A stretch of 64,000 nt of DNA from Dipteris shenzhenensis (taxonomy: Eukaryota > Polypodiophyta > Polypodiopsida > Gleicheniales). The notes under the pieces are model-generated. The model saw nothing but the letters and a program-made list of their open reading frames with translations. It searched no databases and was not told where the DNA came from. This document shows positions 20,235-31,495 of the stretch, in pieces. The stretch lies in assembly GCA_047967505.1 (NCBI GenBank), contig CM106540.1. The stretch is one strand, 5' to 3'. The position numbers were made by a program, and so were the translations under genes. The stretch's first letter is position 1. Each line of letters begins with the position of its first letter.

Positions 20235-22350
20235 TTGCAAAAATTCCATCAAAATTTGGGGCTTTTCTGTATTTGCCCTCTTTTTGGCCTATTTGCCCTC
20301 AATAAATTTGGAGTTCTTCGTGAAGATGATAAGTTGGATGGCACCAACTATCCGATGTGGTCTTATCTCATGAAACATATTCTTGTTGCAAAGCATTTGT
20401 GGAATATTGTTTCTGGGGCTGATCTGAGGCCAGCCAATGCTACAGTGGTTGCCTCTACTGCTGGTCCTTCTGCAGGGGGTACTCCTCTTGATGCCTCTTC
20501 CTCTAGCACTCCTGCGGCTGCTCTTCCAACTCAAGAACAGTCAAGATGGGATGCAAGAGATGCAAATGCACATTCATGTATTGCTTTATCATGCAAGAGA
20601 ATCATTATTCCACACATCCGGTCTTGCAGGACAGCAAAGGATGCTTGGGATGAATTGGCTTCTCTCTATCAGATTCGCAATGAAGCTCGCGTTGCATATT
20701 TGAGAAGGCAATTACAGGAAGTCAGTGTGAATGAAGGTGACTCTATGGATGCATACCTGACAAAGGTCAAGGACCTCATGGAACAGCTTGCCAACATTGA
20801 TGAGGTGGTGCCAAATTCACAGCTTGTCAGTACCACATTGAATGGACTGCCAGATACATATCAAGGGTTTGCAACAACCCTTCGATTAGTGGCCATGGGT
20901 AACCCAGACCACTATTCTTTTGATCAGCTAGTGACTTTGCTTTTGCAAGAAGAGCAAAGTAGAGCTAATAGACAAGCCATTATTCCTTATCATGCATTTG
21001 CTTCACAGCATATAGGAAGAGGCAAGGCTTCCAAGCCTATAGGCAAGCCAAAATCTGTGCATAGCACCTGCAATTCCTCCCACGCATCTAAAAATACAGC
21101 AGATAAGTCAAAGAAGAAAAGATGCAACTATTGTCGCAAGCCTGGACATGACATTTCAGAATGCAAGAAGCGCATTGCTTCAGAGAAAAAGAAAGCAGGA
21201 TTGATAGTTGAAGCCTCACATGCTATTGAATCCCATGAGCCAGAAGATGCTTCACATGCACATGCTCTTCAGGATGATTGGGCATGGGCTGTCCATTGCT
21301 CATTTGATCCCTCCAAAGCTGATGCATTCTTTATTGCTAATGATGCTCAGTCCTGGTACTTTGATAGTGGTGCTTCCAAGCATGTCACATCTTGCAGACA
21401 GGTGTTTCATTCTTTAGCTGATGCACCTCGAGGGGCGACTGTCACATGTGCTAATAATGCTTCATATGCTGTAAAAGGAATTGGAGATGTGCAGCTCACA
21501 TCCATTTCAAGCCATCCAGTTACTCTGACAAATGTTCTTTTTGTGCCTGGAATTGAAGTCAACTTGATTTCAATTTCAGCAATTGCTACTTCAGGTTTCA
21601 GAGTTATTTTTGATGGCTACAGATGCCTAGTTTATGATCTTCGTGATGACAATGCCATAGTTCTCACTGGCACTTTGCAAAAAGGGCTTTATCACCTTGA
21701 TCATCATTCAGCTGCACTTTCTATTGAAGCATTGGCTATTTCAGATTCACAGCTTGCTGAAACTCATCTCTGGCATGAGAGAATGGGCCATCTCAATTAT
21801 AGAGGTCTTGCAAAGCTACATTCACAGCAGATGGCAAATGATGTACCTCAGACTCACACAGTTTCCAAACATGTGTGTGAGGGTTGTCTTTTGGGTAAGA
21901 TGCATCGATTTCCTTTTCAAAAGAATTGTCCAAAACTCTCACAAAGAAAATTGCAGCTAGTGCACAGTGATGTCTGTGGCCCAATGAGGATGCCATTGGG
22001 GGGTACAAGTATTTCATGACTCTCATTGATGATTTCACAAGATATTGCTGGATATATCCTTTAAAAGCCAAATCTGAAGTTTTCTTATAAAAGCCAAATC
22101 TGAAGTTTTCTTATGCTTTCAGAGATGGCTGAATATGGTTGAGAATGAATCAGGATGCAAGCTTGTCACCCTCAACACAGATAGGGGGGGAGAGTATATG
22201 TCAAAGGAGTTTGATGCATTTCTGTCTTCACGGGGCATTATTCACTCATGTACTACTCCTTACACTCCTCAGCAGAATCCTATTTCTGAAAGGAAAAACA
22301 GGTCCACAATGGAGATGGCCAAATGCATGCTTAAGGCCAATTGTAGACAT
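20235..22350 (+). pseudogene. Copia gag-protease-integrase polyprotein, frameshifted and truncated
   Basis: The frame is open from about 20235 to 22019 (about 590 codons), with no convincing ATG at its start. In order it shows a gag N-domain (DKLDGTNYPMWSYLMKHIL), a long UBN2-type gag body, the knuckle CNYCRKPGHDISEC (about 21124), protease WYFDSGASKHVTS (21355), the GAG-pre-integrase segment LWHERMGHLNYRGL and CEGCLLGKMHRFPF, and the first integrase core strand [13 protein letters not shown]. After a frameshift near 22000 it continues [13 protein letters not shown], passes a 27-bp duplication, and then NTDRGGEYMSKEFDAFL and TPQQNPISERKNRS (22135-22350) in another frame. The catalytic Asp residues of protease and integrase are visible. 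It cannot make an active product. Confidence 0.9.
22062..22114 (+). repeat. 27-bp tandem duplication in Copia integrase
   Basis: AAAGCCAAATCTGAAGTTTT followed by CTTAT occurs twice in direct succession and introduces a stop and frame change between IDDF and DRGGEY of the integrase. Confidence 0.85.
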
Positions 22351-22714
22351 TGACAGAGTCTGCAAAACTTGCTTGGAGGACAAGCAACACAGAAAGAGAT
22401 TCCCACAAAAGGCCACATCGAGGGCCAAGGGACTGTTGGAGTTAGTTCATGCCGACATATGCACACCCTTGTCAACCAATTCATTTCTTTCACATTTGTT
22501 GATGATTTCAGCCGTATGACTTGGATTTACTCGCTAGCCAAGAAAGCTCAAGCTTTCGAGAAATTTAAAGAATGGAAGGCCAAGGTAGAGAAGGAGGCAA
22601 TGAAGTTTGTCAAAGCTTTCCGCACCGATTGAGGGGGGGAGGGGTGGGGGGGTTCACCTCAACTGAGTTTAATGCTTTGTGCAAGAAACACGGACTCAAG
22701 CAACAGTTACAGCC
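22343..22714 (+). pseudogene. Fragment of a third Copia integrase
   Basis: After the integrase of the previous element, the sequence restarts at an earlier point of a different Copia integrase. It reads CKTCLEDKQHRKRFP, LLELVHADICTPL, then in another frame FTFVDDFSRMTWIYSLAKKAQAFEKF, FRTD and FTSTEFNALCKKHGLKQQL. A G-rich tract GAGGGGGGGAGGGGTGGGG interrupts it near 22632. It is the zinc-binding and core part only and ends at the GCCGGC junction near 22714. Confidence 0.85.
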
Positions 22715-23437
22715 GGCCGTAGGATCTTCCTCTTGCTGTCCACAGTGTCCTTCGTCTTTTCCTCCCTTCCTGTTGTGAGCTCCCACAACTTATGAGCCAC
22801 TAGATGACTCTGGATCTTCACCTTCTAGATAGGATAGTTAGTCCCATCTAGTTTCCCGGACTCTCCTAAATTAGGGATAAATGAAGAAGGAATATGAGTG
22901 GAGGAGGAAGGAAGAGTAGTGGTTGAAGAGGCTGTTGAGTTCGACGTCTCTTGCCGCAGTAACACACAATGAATCTGCAAATAACTCTTGTTGTAAAATG
23001 ACAGAACTCTGAGCAAACCTGAGTTCAATCGGGGTCGCCTTCGTGTAGAGGGACTCCTTTCTTCGATGTGAAAACCTAGAGCTAGAAACCTTGCTTTGAT
23101 ACCATGTTGGAAGTAGGAGGTAAGACTCACTCAAACCTCACCCACTATGCGGGTAATACTCAACACAGATAATCACACAATGATCTCTCCGGATTGAACA
23201 CCTCACTTCTGTCTACAAACAGGTTGGCCGGCCGACCAGCCTGGTTGGCTGCTGTCTGACCCCCCTAGGCAAGCCTATATATAGGCCCTGCCAGTGGGTC
23301 TTTTTCCCTTGCTGCTGCTGCACCTCAGGCAGCCCATATTGCTGCTCCAACCTCTCCCATTTCCCTTTCCCTTCACAATCATATACCCCAAAGTCCTCAT
23401 ATGGGGGCTCATAGGTGAGGATATTGACTTCCCAGCA
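22715..23437 (-). mobile_element. Minus-strand Copia 5' end: LTR, primer site, gag start
   Basis: Reading right to left: an LTR (23437-23105, TGCTGGGAAG...CTTCCAACA), primer site TGGTATCAAAGC (23104-23093), then gag with GKLDGTNYPI and, after a stop, KVKIQSHLVAHKLWELTTG. This matches the gag-only Copia of 15.5-19.3 kb, including the segment AAGCCCCCATATGAGGA-like near the LTR start. It breaks off after about 60 codons of gag at 22715. The 3' end and other LTR are absent. The outer LTR boundary is inferred from inverted end similarity. Confidence 0.8.
23093..23104 (-). promoter_or_regulatory. Primer-binding site, initiator-Met tRNA type
   Basis: The minus strand reads TGGTATCAAAGC directly after LTR end CCAACA, identical to the site at 16360. 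Confidence 0.88.
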
Positions 23438-23577
23438 CTTGTTTGATCCCAATCGTGCTCATGATATCCCCTGACCGCCCATCAAGGTCCTGACTCAGCT
23501 TGATATCTAGACTGCCCAAATGATGTCCTATAGGATGGTTGGCTAGATGGACGACCCATGTCATCCAATAAAGCAGT

Positions 23578-24112
23578 TGACACGTCCCAGCACTCCTGAA
23601 ACCTCTGATCTGCAAACAAACACAAGAACACACACACACACAACGTAAGAAACTGAGCAGGCTGCTCACCACCCAACCATGACATCTACGGGATGTGATC
23701 CCGAATCAGGAGATGTCCCCACCGAGCCACGAGCTGAGCTACTGGCACGAACTCCCAACCAGATCCAAACCAGCCTGGTGTCCCATACCACCAGGTGGCG
23801 CTGTGAAGCCTGGGATCTGCTACTGGGCCTTGGGCTACGCTAAGATGCAAGCGCGCGTCCGCGACTCAATCCAGGATCAGACCTAGCACCTGGGAACGAA
23901 ACTTGCTCCCATCGGCTCACTAAGAACTGAACCCCTGGGCCCCTTTTATAGACTCGGGCTCCAAGCGCCAAAAATAGCGAAGACCTCAAACTTGTTCGTA
24001 CCCTTGCCACTCAACCCGAGAATCAAGCATGCCTAGCTCTAAGCCTCCCTAGGCTACCTGAGCTAGTCCTGTGTACCCAGTACACGTCAGATACCAATTC
24101 GTGCACATGACA
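23578..24112 (-). repeat. Gypsy 3' LTR
   Basis: In element orientation it begins TGTCATGTGCAC and ends GGGACGTGTCA. It is the copy next to the polypurine tract. A TATAAAAG box sits at 23943-23950. Confidence 0.97.
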
Positions 24113-24125
24113 TACTTCCCCTCCT
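24113..24125 (-). promoter_or_regulatory. Polypurine tract of Gypsy
   Basis: The minus strand reads AGGAGGGGAAGTA directly before LTR start TGTCATG and directly after the pol stop codon. Confidence 0.9.
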
Positions 24126-27100
24126 CTAAGAACTCACTCCTGAGTTCGCTAAAAAACCCGGAAATGTTCTTTGGAGGTTTTGTAATGTCTCCCATGTTGC
24201 ATCCTCCTCAACACGATCCTTCCACTTGATCTTGTATTTCGTGATAGATCGATTACGAATCTGTCTGTCACGAAATTCAAGAATACACTCAGGTTCGTGT
24301 GGACTAAAGTCAAATCTGTAACTTCTATTATCTCTTGAGGAGAAACAAGTTGATCATCTGCACCCAATACTTCTTTCAGTCTACTGACATGAAAGACTGG
24401 ATGTACTTTAACATCACAAGGCAATTCTAGTCGATATGCAACTGGTCCAATTCTTTAAATGACCTTGAACGGACCACAGTATCTGGGGGATAATTTCGGA
24501 ACCAAACTAGTACTTAGGCTCTTGGATTCCTTGGGAATTCGCAAATATACCATCGTTCCTTCAGAGAACTCTCTTGGTGAACGATGTCTATTAGCATAAA
24601 ATTTGTCCCGATCTTGGGCACTTCTAATAGACTCCTTGGCAAACTGCAACATTTCCTGCATGTCTTGCAAGAAGTTCTTTGCAGCATCATTTTGAATCCC
24701 TTTTAACCCAACCATAACTGGTGACTTAGGTTGAAACCCGTACATAAGCATAAAAGGACTGTAACCAGTACTCGAATGCTTTGCACTGTTATAAGCAAAT
24801 TCTATCATAGGTAGATAATCTTCCCATGAAGACTGTCTCTTAGATACATATGCCCGAAGCATGTCTCCAACCAACTGGTTGACCTTCTCTATACTGCCAT
24901 CGGATTGTGCATGATCTGAGGAACTCATACTTAGAGTAGTTTCTAACTTCTCAAAAACAAGTGTCCAAAAGTTACTTGTAAACTTTGAGTCCCTGTCACT
25001 GACTATGTCAGATGGCAAACCATACATCTTAAACAAATGGTCCACAAACTCGTGAGCCAGCTGAACAGCTGAAATAGTTGTGCGAGTAGGTAAGAACCTA
25101 GCCATTTTTGTCAAACGGTCAACTATGACCCAAATAGAGTCATGACCCTTGCCCGTTCGAGGCAAACCAGTAATAAAAACCATGGAAATACTTTCCCATT
25201 TATTACCTGGAATCTGTAATGGCTGTAATAAACCCGTGCTTCTAAGGCGTTCTGCCTTAGTAACCTGACAAACCCGGCAACCTACTACATAGTTCTCAAT
25301 AAATGCACGCATCTTAGGCCAATAAAAGGTATGCTTCACAAGAGACAGCGTCCGATGTATACCCGGATGTCCAGCACTAGGAGCATCATGACACTCCCAG
25401 AGAATCTTGGATCTAAGTTCCAGAACATCTGGCACACAAATCTTTTCATTCCGGAATAGCAACCCATTCCTAATCATCCACTGACCTCCCGCCGCCTGTA
25501 CCGTAGGTGGCACAATCCTTGAGTCCTGGTCAACCATGGAGCTCCCATCCTGGACTCTATGCCAATAAGAACTGAAATGACTATCAGTTGCGTATAGCCC
25601 TCTCAAGGATTGAAATAGGTCTGAGGATATTTCCGTAAATGACATAGCATTTACAAACTTGACTCGACTTAAGGCATCCGCCACACTATTCAACGAACCC
25701 TTTCGATAACGTATTTCAAAATCAAAATCTTGCATTAATTCTGCCCATCTAGCTTTCCGTCCCCTCAATTCAGATCCATCACACACATACTTAATTGACT
25801 GATGATCAGTCAATACAAGGAACTTTGAACCATACAAGTAGTGTCTCCAAACCTAAGGGCATACACTACAGCATAAAGTTCCTTTTCTAGTGTGGGCCAA
25901 CGATATTGGGTGTCGTCTAGCTTCTTACTCTCGAAAGCTACAGGTCTGCCCTCTTGGAATAGAGCTGCCCTAATCGCAAAATCACTCGCATCGGCCTCTA
26001 AAACATAAGGCCGGTTAGGATCGGGTAATGCAAGAACGGGTGCTTCCTTGATAGAAAACTTCAAGGTTTCAAAAGCTTTGTTCAATGCATCATTCCAAGA
26101 AATCGGCTGGGTAGATCTGCGTCCACGACCTTTCAATATGTTTGTCAGGGGTGCCGTGATATGTGAATAATCACGCACAGACTTCCGTAGAAATATCGTA
26201 AATCCTAGGAAAGAACGAAGTTGTTTCACAGTCTGAGGGATAGGCCATTCTAAAACCTTCTGGATACGATCCAGATCAATGCTAATACCTTCAGAAGAAA
26301 TCTTGTGTCCTAAGTAAATGATCTCCTTCATAAAGAAGTCACATTTACTCATCTTGGCATAGAGATTATGCTGTCTGAGAATAAGTAAGACAATCCGGAG
26401 GTGTCCTATGTGATCCTCAAGCGTTCGGCTATAGACCAAGATGTCATCTAAGAACACTACAACGAATTTGCCCAGAAAATCTCGGAACAAATCGTTCATC
26501 ATCTGCTGGAAGGTGGCAAGACCATTGGTCAAACCAAAAGGTAATACAAGAAACTCGTAATGGCCATACCTAGTTCGGAATGCAGTTCTATCTATGTGCT
26601 TAGCATAGATACGGATTTGGTGATAACCCGTACGCAAATCAATCTTAGTGAAATACTTCGCTCCGACCAGACGGTCTATCAAATCATCGGAACGAGGTAG
26701 AGGGTATCGATTCTTAATTGTCACTTTATTCACTCGTTTATAATCTATACACATTCTCCATGTAGAATCTTTCTTATTCCTTAAGAGGACAGGTGCTCCC
26801 CAAGGTGATTTACTTGGGCGTATATAGCCCATATTCAGGTAATCCTGTAGCTGTGTAGCTAGCTCATCCTCCTCCAGCTGGCTCATCCTATAAGGTGGTA
26901 CACTAATAGGTTGAGCCCCAGGGACTAAGTCTATGCGATGATCTACTGCCCGTTCTGGAGGTAAACCTTCCGACAGTTGAGTAGGGAATACATCCTTGAA
27001 ACCATCTAACAACATTCTCAATTCACGGTGTTCAAACACACTTAAATCATTCTTGTTATTTACAGAGACAACAAATGAAGAAAGCGGAATCAAAACACAC

Positions 27101-28698
27101 TGATAGACCTCATAATGAGAAGTGTTTAATATATTCCAAAGCTGCATCGCAGATACAATAGGTCCCTGAGAAGAGGGAATATTATCACACTGAATACAAA
27201 ATTGGGTGTCCTTATCCACAAAAGAAAGGGTATGCTCTGTCCATCCAATCCGAATATTGTGGGTTTTAAACCACTCTATTCCGATTAACAAGTCCACATG
27301 CTCCAAATGCATAACATAGCACGTAAGAGCCCTTGTGTATGCTTGAATCCGGATAGGAAGCGCTTCAATCTTGCGATCCCAAAACTGCTTCCCAGCTAGA
27401 AGCTGCACCTCATAGGTGTGATCGCTAGGCATTGTGGACAGCCCCATCTTCTGCACAAATTTGTAATTAACAAAGTTGTGAGAGCTGCCCGGGTCAAAGA
27501 GAATGTGAACTCTTTGGTCCCTAACTTCTCCATAAACTCAGAAAAGATCATGGGAACCAAATAACGAAGTATTGAAAGTGCAATTACAAGAAAGTGGGCA
27601 GGTAATGACATTCACAGAAATACCTGTCATAGAAACTTGGTTCGCTCCCTCGGCTTTGGGTCCTGGACCCGCCTGGAGCTTCGGTCCCAGCACTTGCTTT
27701 TGATTCTTGCGCTTTGGACACTCATTCTTGGTGTGGCCCCGATCCTCGCAGTAGAAGCAACGTCCTTCCTTCTTAAGCTTCAAGGTACGAAGGAAACGGG
27801 CTCGACCATTCTTTGCCTGAGTCAAGTGTTTCTTGGAGGCGTTGTCTATAGACTTCGTCTCCCCGGTACCAGTCGTAGACTGGAAGAACTTCCGTTTGTT
27901 CTTCCCACTCGTGTTGGAAACTGTAATTGCCTTTGCACCGGCCATGGTATCATCATAAATACGCGCGTAATTCATGGCCTCTTGCAACGTTGTACATTTG
28001 TTGTTCTTGATTTGCAACTTGTACGAATCTGGCAAACCATCCACAAAGAAACCTAACAAGATCACTGGATCCATCTTTGTGGCTCTGGTCTGCAGATCTC
28101 GAAACCTTTGAAGATAAACTTCAAATGACAAGTTCAGCTTAGACATATCGAGGGCTTTAAGCTTGCCAACGATATCATAGTCGTCCTCCTTCTTCAGGAA
28201 CTCCTTCCTGAAGACCCCTTCGAAATCTATCCATGTAACCGGCTTAGGTTGGAGTTCCTTCCACCATAACAAAGCCTTTCCAGACATGAAGCCGGCTGCA
28301 AGCTGTATTTTCTTTTCATCTGGGTACGGGTGGAACTGGAAGTGTACCTGCCACTTGTGCAACCAAGTGTCAACAACCTCCTTGGTTCGAGACTTCTGAT
28401 CTCCGGGAAAAGGGTCTAGAGTTATGTTCGGACCTAACACTGAAGCCATGGCATCCACATGCATGAGTGCCTGCACAGTGCTAGTCAGAAGTGTGAGAGT
28501 AGCCTGAATCCCTTGGAGTTGCTGTGTCAACCCCGTTTGATTCGCATTAACCTGCTCAAATTTTCCATCTAGAGCAGTGGTAAATTCACTGAAGGCCTTC
28601 TTCGTAATCAGATCGTCGTAAAGACCCTGGTCTTCCTCAACAGGGTAGTCCAAATCCTTATCTCCCATGGCAAATTCAGGATTTAAAGAATCAGCCAT
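24126..28698 (-). pseudogene. Gypsy gag-pol polyprotein with chromodomain, four lesions
   Basis: One long frame starts at ATG 28698 (MADSLNPEF). Gag (to about 27650) has a retrotransposon-gag core (WLHKWQVHFQFHPYPDEKK, WWKELQPKPVTW) and knuckle CFYCEDRGHTKNEC. An in-frame TGA at 27538-27540 separates it from protease HILFDPGSSHNFV (DPG where DTG/DSG is usual). RT follows with YPLPRSDDLID, GYHQIRI, LPFGLTNG and FLDDILVYS (about 26450). RNase H VLEADASDFAI is broken by a one-base shift near 25835 and resumes FLVLTDHQSIKY...NSVADALSR. Integrase has the H-C zinc finger (GHPGIH...GCRVCQ) and core residues in VIVDRLTK, DIVSDRDSKF and EKVNQLVGDML, where the third acidic residue follows a degraded region. 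After TAA at 24455-24457 comes RLELPCDVKVHPVFHVSRLKE. A shift near 24315 then precedes chromodomain KYKIKWKDRVEEDATWE and the final stop at 24126. Chromodomains direct integration to marked chromatin. Confidence 0.95.
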
Positions 28699-28884
28699 GT
28701 CTGAAATCTGATCTGAAAAGAGAAGTAAACTGAGAGAAATAACTGGGGGAATCAAAGCTGGAAGGAGAGCGGAGCAGAGAAAAACCATCCCAAGAGGATG
28801 TGACGGAAGAAGATGTTGGAAACTGACGATCAGCGGGCGTAGATGATCCCGGAGTCTCTTCTTGCTGGTTTCGCTGCAGGCTGC

Positions 28885-29095
28885 AGTGTACGGAAATCTG
28901 CAGCAGACCGTACTGTACGAAAATCCTCCCGCTGGCTGTACGGATTCTGACGCAGTCTGTACGGATGCTTGTCACAAGCTGTACGGATGCTGGCGTAAGC
29001 TGTACGGATGCTGACGCAGTCTGTACGGTAGCCTGTCGCAGGCTGTACCGAATCTGATGCAGGCTGTACGGTAGCCTGTCGCAGGCTGTACCGAA
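28885..29095 (-). repeat. CCGTACAG leader repeats in Gypsy
   Basis: On the minus strand, about nine copies of a roughly 24-base unit, consensus CCGTACAGNCTGCGTCAG-AT, lie in the 1-kb leader between primer site and gag. The unit shares CCGTACAGCCTGCA with the Copia leader at 19.7 kb. Confidence 0.88.
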
Positions 29096-29685
29096 TCTAG
29101 ATGGCGCAATCCAATCGATGTGCAAGGAGGTCTTTTTGCGCACACTAGCTGAGGCTATGGCTGAGCTTGGGTCCCTGCCAGACTATATAGGGGATGGTGC
29201 AGCTAATCTAGGAAGCTATGCTTCCCAAAAAAGCTCACCCTCCCAAACTTGGAGGGTGGTGCTTTTTCGAAAAAAGCAATACCTCGAACAGAGTGGCCGC
29301 ACCTTGCTTCAGCCCCTGGCGCACCTCCCTGCCTGGCCGAAATCCCTACCAGCCATGGTGCACCTCTCTGCCACTCGCACATGCGTCACCTACCTCTACG
29401 CAGCCCTGACCAGCAACGAAAACTCCTCGCCTGCCACTCAGCACTTCACGCCTCTCCTACCTTCATCTCCTCTCTCTCCTAGCTACGCCTCAACCCTCTC
29501 TCACTTATCCCTTCAGCAATTCCGAAATCAAGACTCTCCTTCTCCTACCTTTTCTCTACATCCTGACCACATCCGATACCCATGAACCAACAAGATCTTG
29601 CAGCAGCAAATTTCGAAATTAGGGCATACCTGGAGGAAAAAATCGTCCAAAATTTTCGCATCAGAAGTTCCTACCTCAGGAGTTG

Positions 29686-29697
29686 GCTCTGATACCA
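29686..29697 (-). promoter_or_regulatory. Primer-binding site of Gypsy
   Basis: The minus strand reads TGGTATCAGAGC, two bases after the 5' LTR end. This is the canonical initiator tRNA-Met site. Confidence 0.95.
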
Positions 29698-29699
29698 AC

Positions 29700-30232
29700 T
29701 GACACGTCCCAGCACTCCTGAAACCTCTGATCTGCAAACAAACACAAGAACACACACACAAAACGTAAGAAACTGAGCAGGCTGCTCACCACCCAACCAT
29801 GACATCTACGGGATGTGATCTCGAATCAGGAGATGTCCCCTCCGAGCCACGAGCTGAGCTACTGGCACGAACTCCCAACCAGATCCAAACCAGCCTGGTA
29901 TCCCATACCACCAGGTGGCGCTGTGAAGCCTGGGATCTGCTACTGGGCCTTGGGCTACGCTAAGATGCAGGCGCACGTCCGCGACTCAATCCAGGATCAG
30001 ACCTAGCACCTGGGAACGAAACTTGCTCCCATCGGCTCACTGAGAACTGAACCCCTGGGCCCCTTTTATAGACTCGGGCCCCAAGCGCCAAAAATAGCGA
30101 AGACCTCAAACTGGTTCGTACCCTTGCCACTCAACCCGAGAATCAAGCCTGCCTAGCTCTAAGCCTCCCCAGGCTACCTGAGCTAGTCCTGTGTACCTAG
30201 TGCACGTCACATACCAATCTGTGCACATGACA
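29700..30232 (-). repeat. Gypsy 5' LTR
   Basis: It pairs with 23578-24112 and begins TGTCATGTGCAC in element orientation. The minus-strand TATAAAAG at 30063-30070 is the likely promoter. A CA microsatellite of variable length is one of the differences between the LTRs. Confidence 0.97.
30063..30070 (-). promoter_or_regulatory. TATA box of Gypsy 5' LTR
   Basis: TATAAAAG on the minus strand, conserved in both LTRs, is placed to start transcription within the LTR. Confidence 0.6.
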
Positions 30233-30285
30233 GCAGTGTCGAGCTCAAGCCCCATGCATTGCAATGCCAACAGACCTTCAGCCAA

Positions 30286-30288
<3 letters not shown>

Positions 30289-30323
<35 letters not shown>

Positions 30324-31203
30324 AAGATGTATTAACGTTTGTAGGAGGCCTCGCGGGCCTATGAGACAAAGTGCAAAACCAAAATGTAACTAATACAAGC
30401 CACTAAGGGCTGAAGCAACGGGCTCACTAAGGCCCTTGCTAAAAGCTAAAGAGCTAAGCTAGTGAACAAAATAGTAGAGTAGCAAAATATCATAAGAGTA
30501 TTAGGTACTCAGAGCTAGCGCTCCTAGTAAATGCCTAGGTCCCATATATCCCGGTAACCTAGTGGCTCTCTGATAAGATGTGAGGAGCTCTCGTATCTGG
30601 GCCTATCGAGCTGTCTCTCGATGCGGTGGGCGACGTGGTCTCCTTGATCTCTGTATCCGATGGGCTACATCAAGGGTGACCCCTCGTCTCTGACGATGAC
30701 CTCTGAGAAGGGCTGAAATAGACCGGACCTCGATCGCGCGTGCTCTGTTGGTCCCTCTCTGTGTCGCATGTGGAGTGTGTGTCTCTTGTCTAGCAGCATC
30801 ATGGCGGGAGACTCCTACTGCTAATCCATGATGCTCTATCTCATCAAGCTCCTCTTTCTCAGGCTCCCCGACATCTGACTTAAATGCATAGAAATCTGTA
30901 ACGAGTGTCTGTGCTCTGTCGATCTCAGCAGTGACCTGTGGCATCAATCCCTACCGATCTCTGGTCTATCGCATCAATATATCTCTCTGTCGTCGCATCT
31001 CAATCAGAAAGAGCCCAACATAAACTTGATCGGGAAAATGGATCAGCCATGTAAGTGGACCAAAGCCATGCCCCTCCTGAAAGAGGTAGTGATATTGCCC
31101 TCGGATCTCATAGTAGACTAGGCAGACACACAGAAAGTGCTCCTCTGTCTCGATCTCCTCCATCCAGCATAGTGTTCAGATCCTCAGCTCTCTGGGTATG
31201 CCT

Positions 31204-31207
<4 letters not shown>
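30289..31207 (-). mobile_element. Cys-finger LINE copy C, 3' part
   Basis: Minus-strand coding reads IETEEHFLCVCLVYYEIRGQYHYLF...FLIEMRRQRDI (31163-30966), the second half of the Cys finger. A frameshifted C-terminal extension follows (30947-30603) with EIDRAQTLVTDFYAF and GVTLDVAHRIQRSRRPRRPP. The 3' UTR carries hairpin AGGCC-loop-GGCCT (30346-30360), then GTTAATACATCTTTC and a (CT)n tail (plus-strand GA run 30289-30319). It is 5' truncated at about 31207, right at the (GA)n tail of copy B. Confidence 0.85.
30346..30360 (-). other. 3'-terminal hairpin of LINE copy C
   Basis: AGGCC-TCGCG-GGCCT forms a perfect 5-bp stem, 18 bases from the tail. Confidence 0.7.
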
Positions 31208-31256
<49 letters not shown>

Positions 31257-31290
31257 AAGAAAGAAAGAAATTTTATTAAAGGTCCACGGA

Positions 31291-31306
31291 AGGCCATACA
31301 TGGCCT
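31291..31306 (-). other. 3'-terminal hairpin of LINE copy B
   Basis: AGGCCAT-AC-ATGGCCT is a 7-bp stem with a tiny loop (or 5 bp with a 6-base loop), 20 bases from the tail; next comes TTTAATAAAATTTC. Confidence 0.7.
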
Positions 31307-31495
31307 ATGGGACACAAAATCATCCGAAAGGAAAATACATCATCAACGATGCGCCAACTAGGTGGCCTCATCGTAATACCGCTAAGATGCCAAAAATGGC
31401 TACAAAAATCCTGGATACAAAATGAAATGAAATAGAGTACCAAAAATGCCTAGATACAAAATGTAAAATATGAAATATGAGGAACATCGTCTTCC

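Larger units (their letters stand above)
19339..22342 (+). mobile_element. Copia element: LTR, gag, protease, integrase (3' truncated)
   Basis: The element has a 264-bp LTR, an initiator-Met primer-binding site, a 700-bp leader rich in CCGTAC repeats, and a long gag-pol frame. It ends inside the integrase core, where it is joined to another Copia integrase. RT, RNase H and 3' LTR are missing. Confidence 0.88.
23578..30232 (-). mobile_element. Structurally complete Ty3/Gypsy chromovirus
   Basis: Two LTRs of 535 and 533 bp flank a 5.6-kb interior with primer site, gag, protease, RT, RNase H, integrase, chromodomain and polypurine tract, all in order on the minus strand. Flanks carry the identical 5-bp repeat GCAGT at 23573-23577 and 30233-30237, so the insertion is original and unrearranged. 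By eye the LTRs differ at about 16 sites, about 97% identity, so it is not very young. The polyprotein has at least two stops and two frameshifts, so this copy is inactive, but it is the least decayed element in the window. Confidence 0.97.

Noticed and set aside
31055-31425. Frames with long RERERE stretches
   Set aside because: Translation of the (GA)n microsatellite of the LINE tail.
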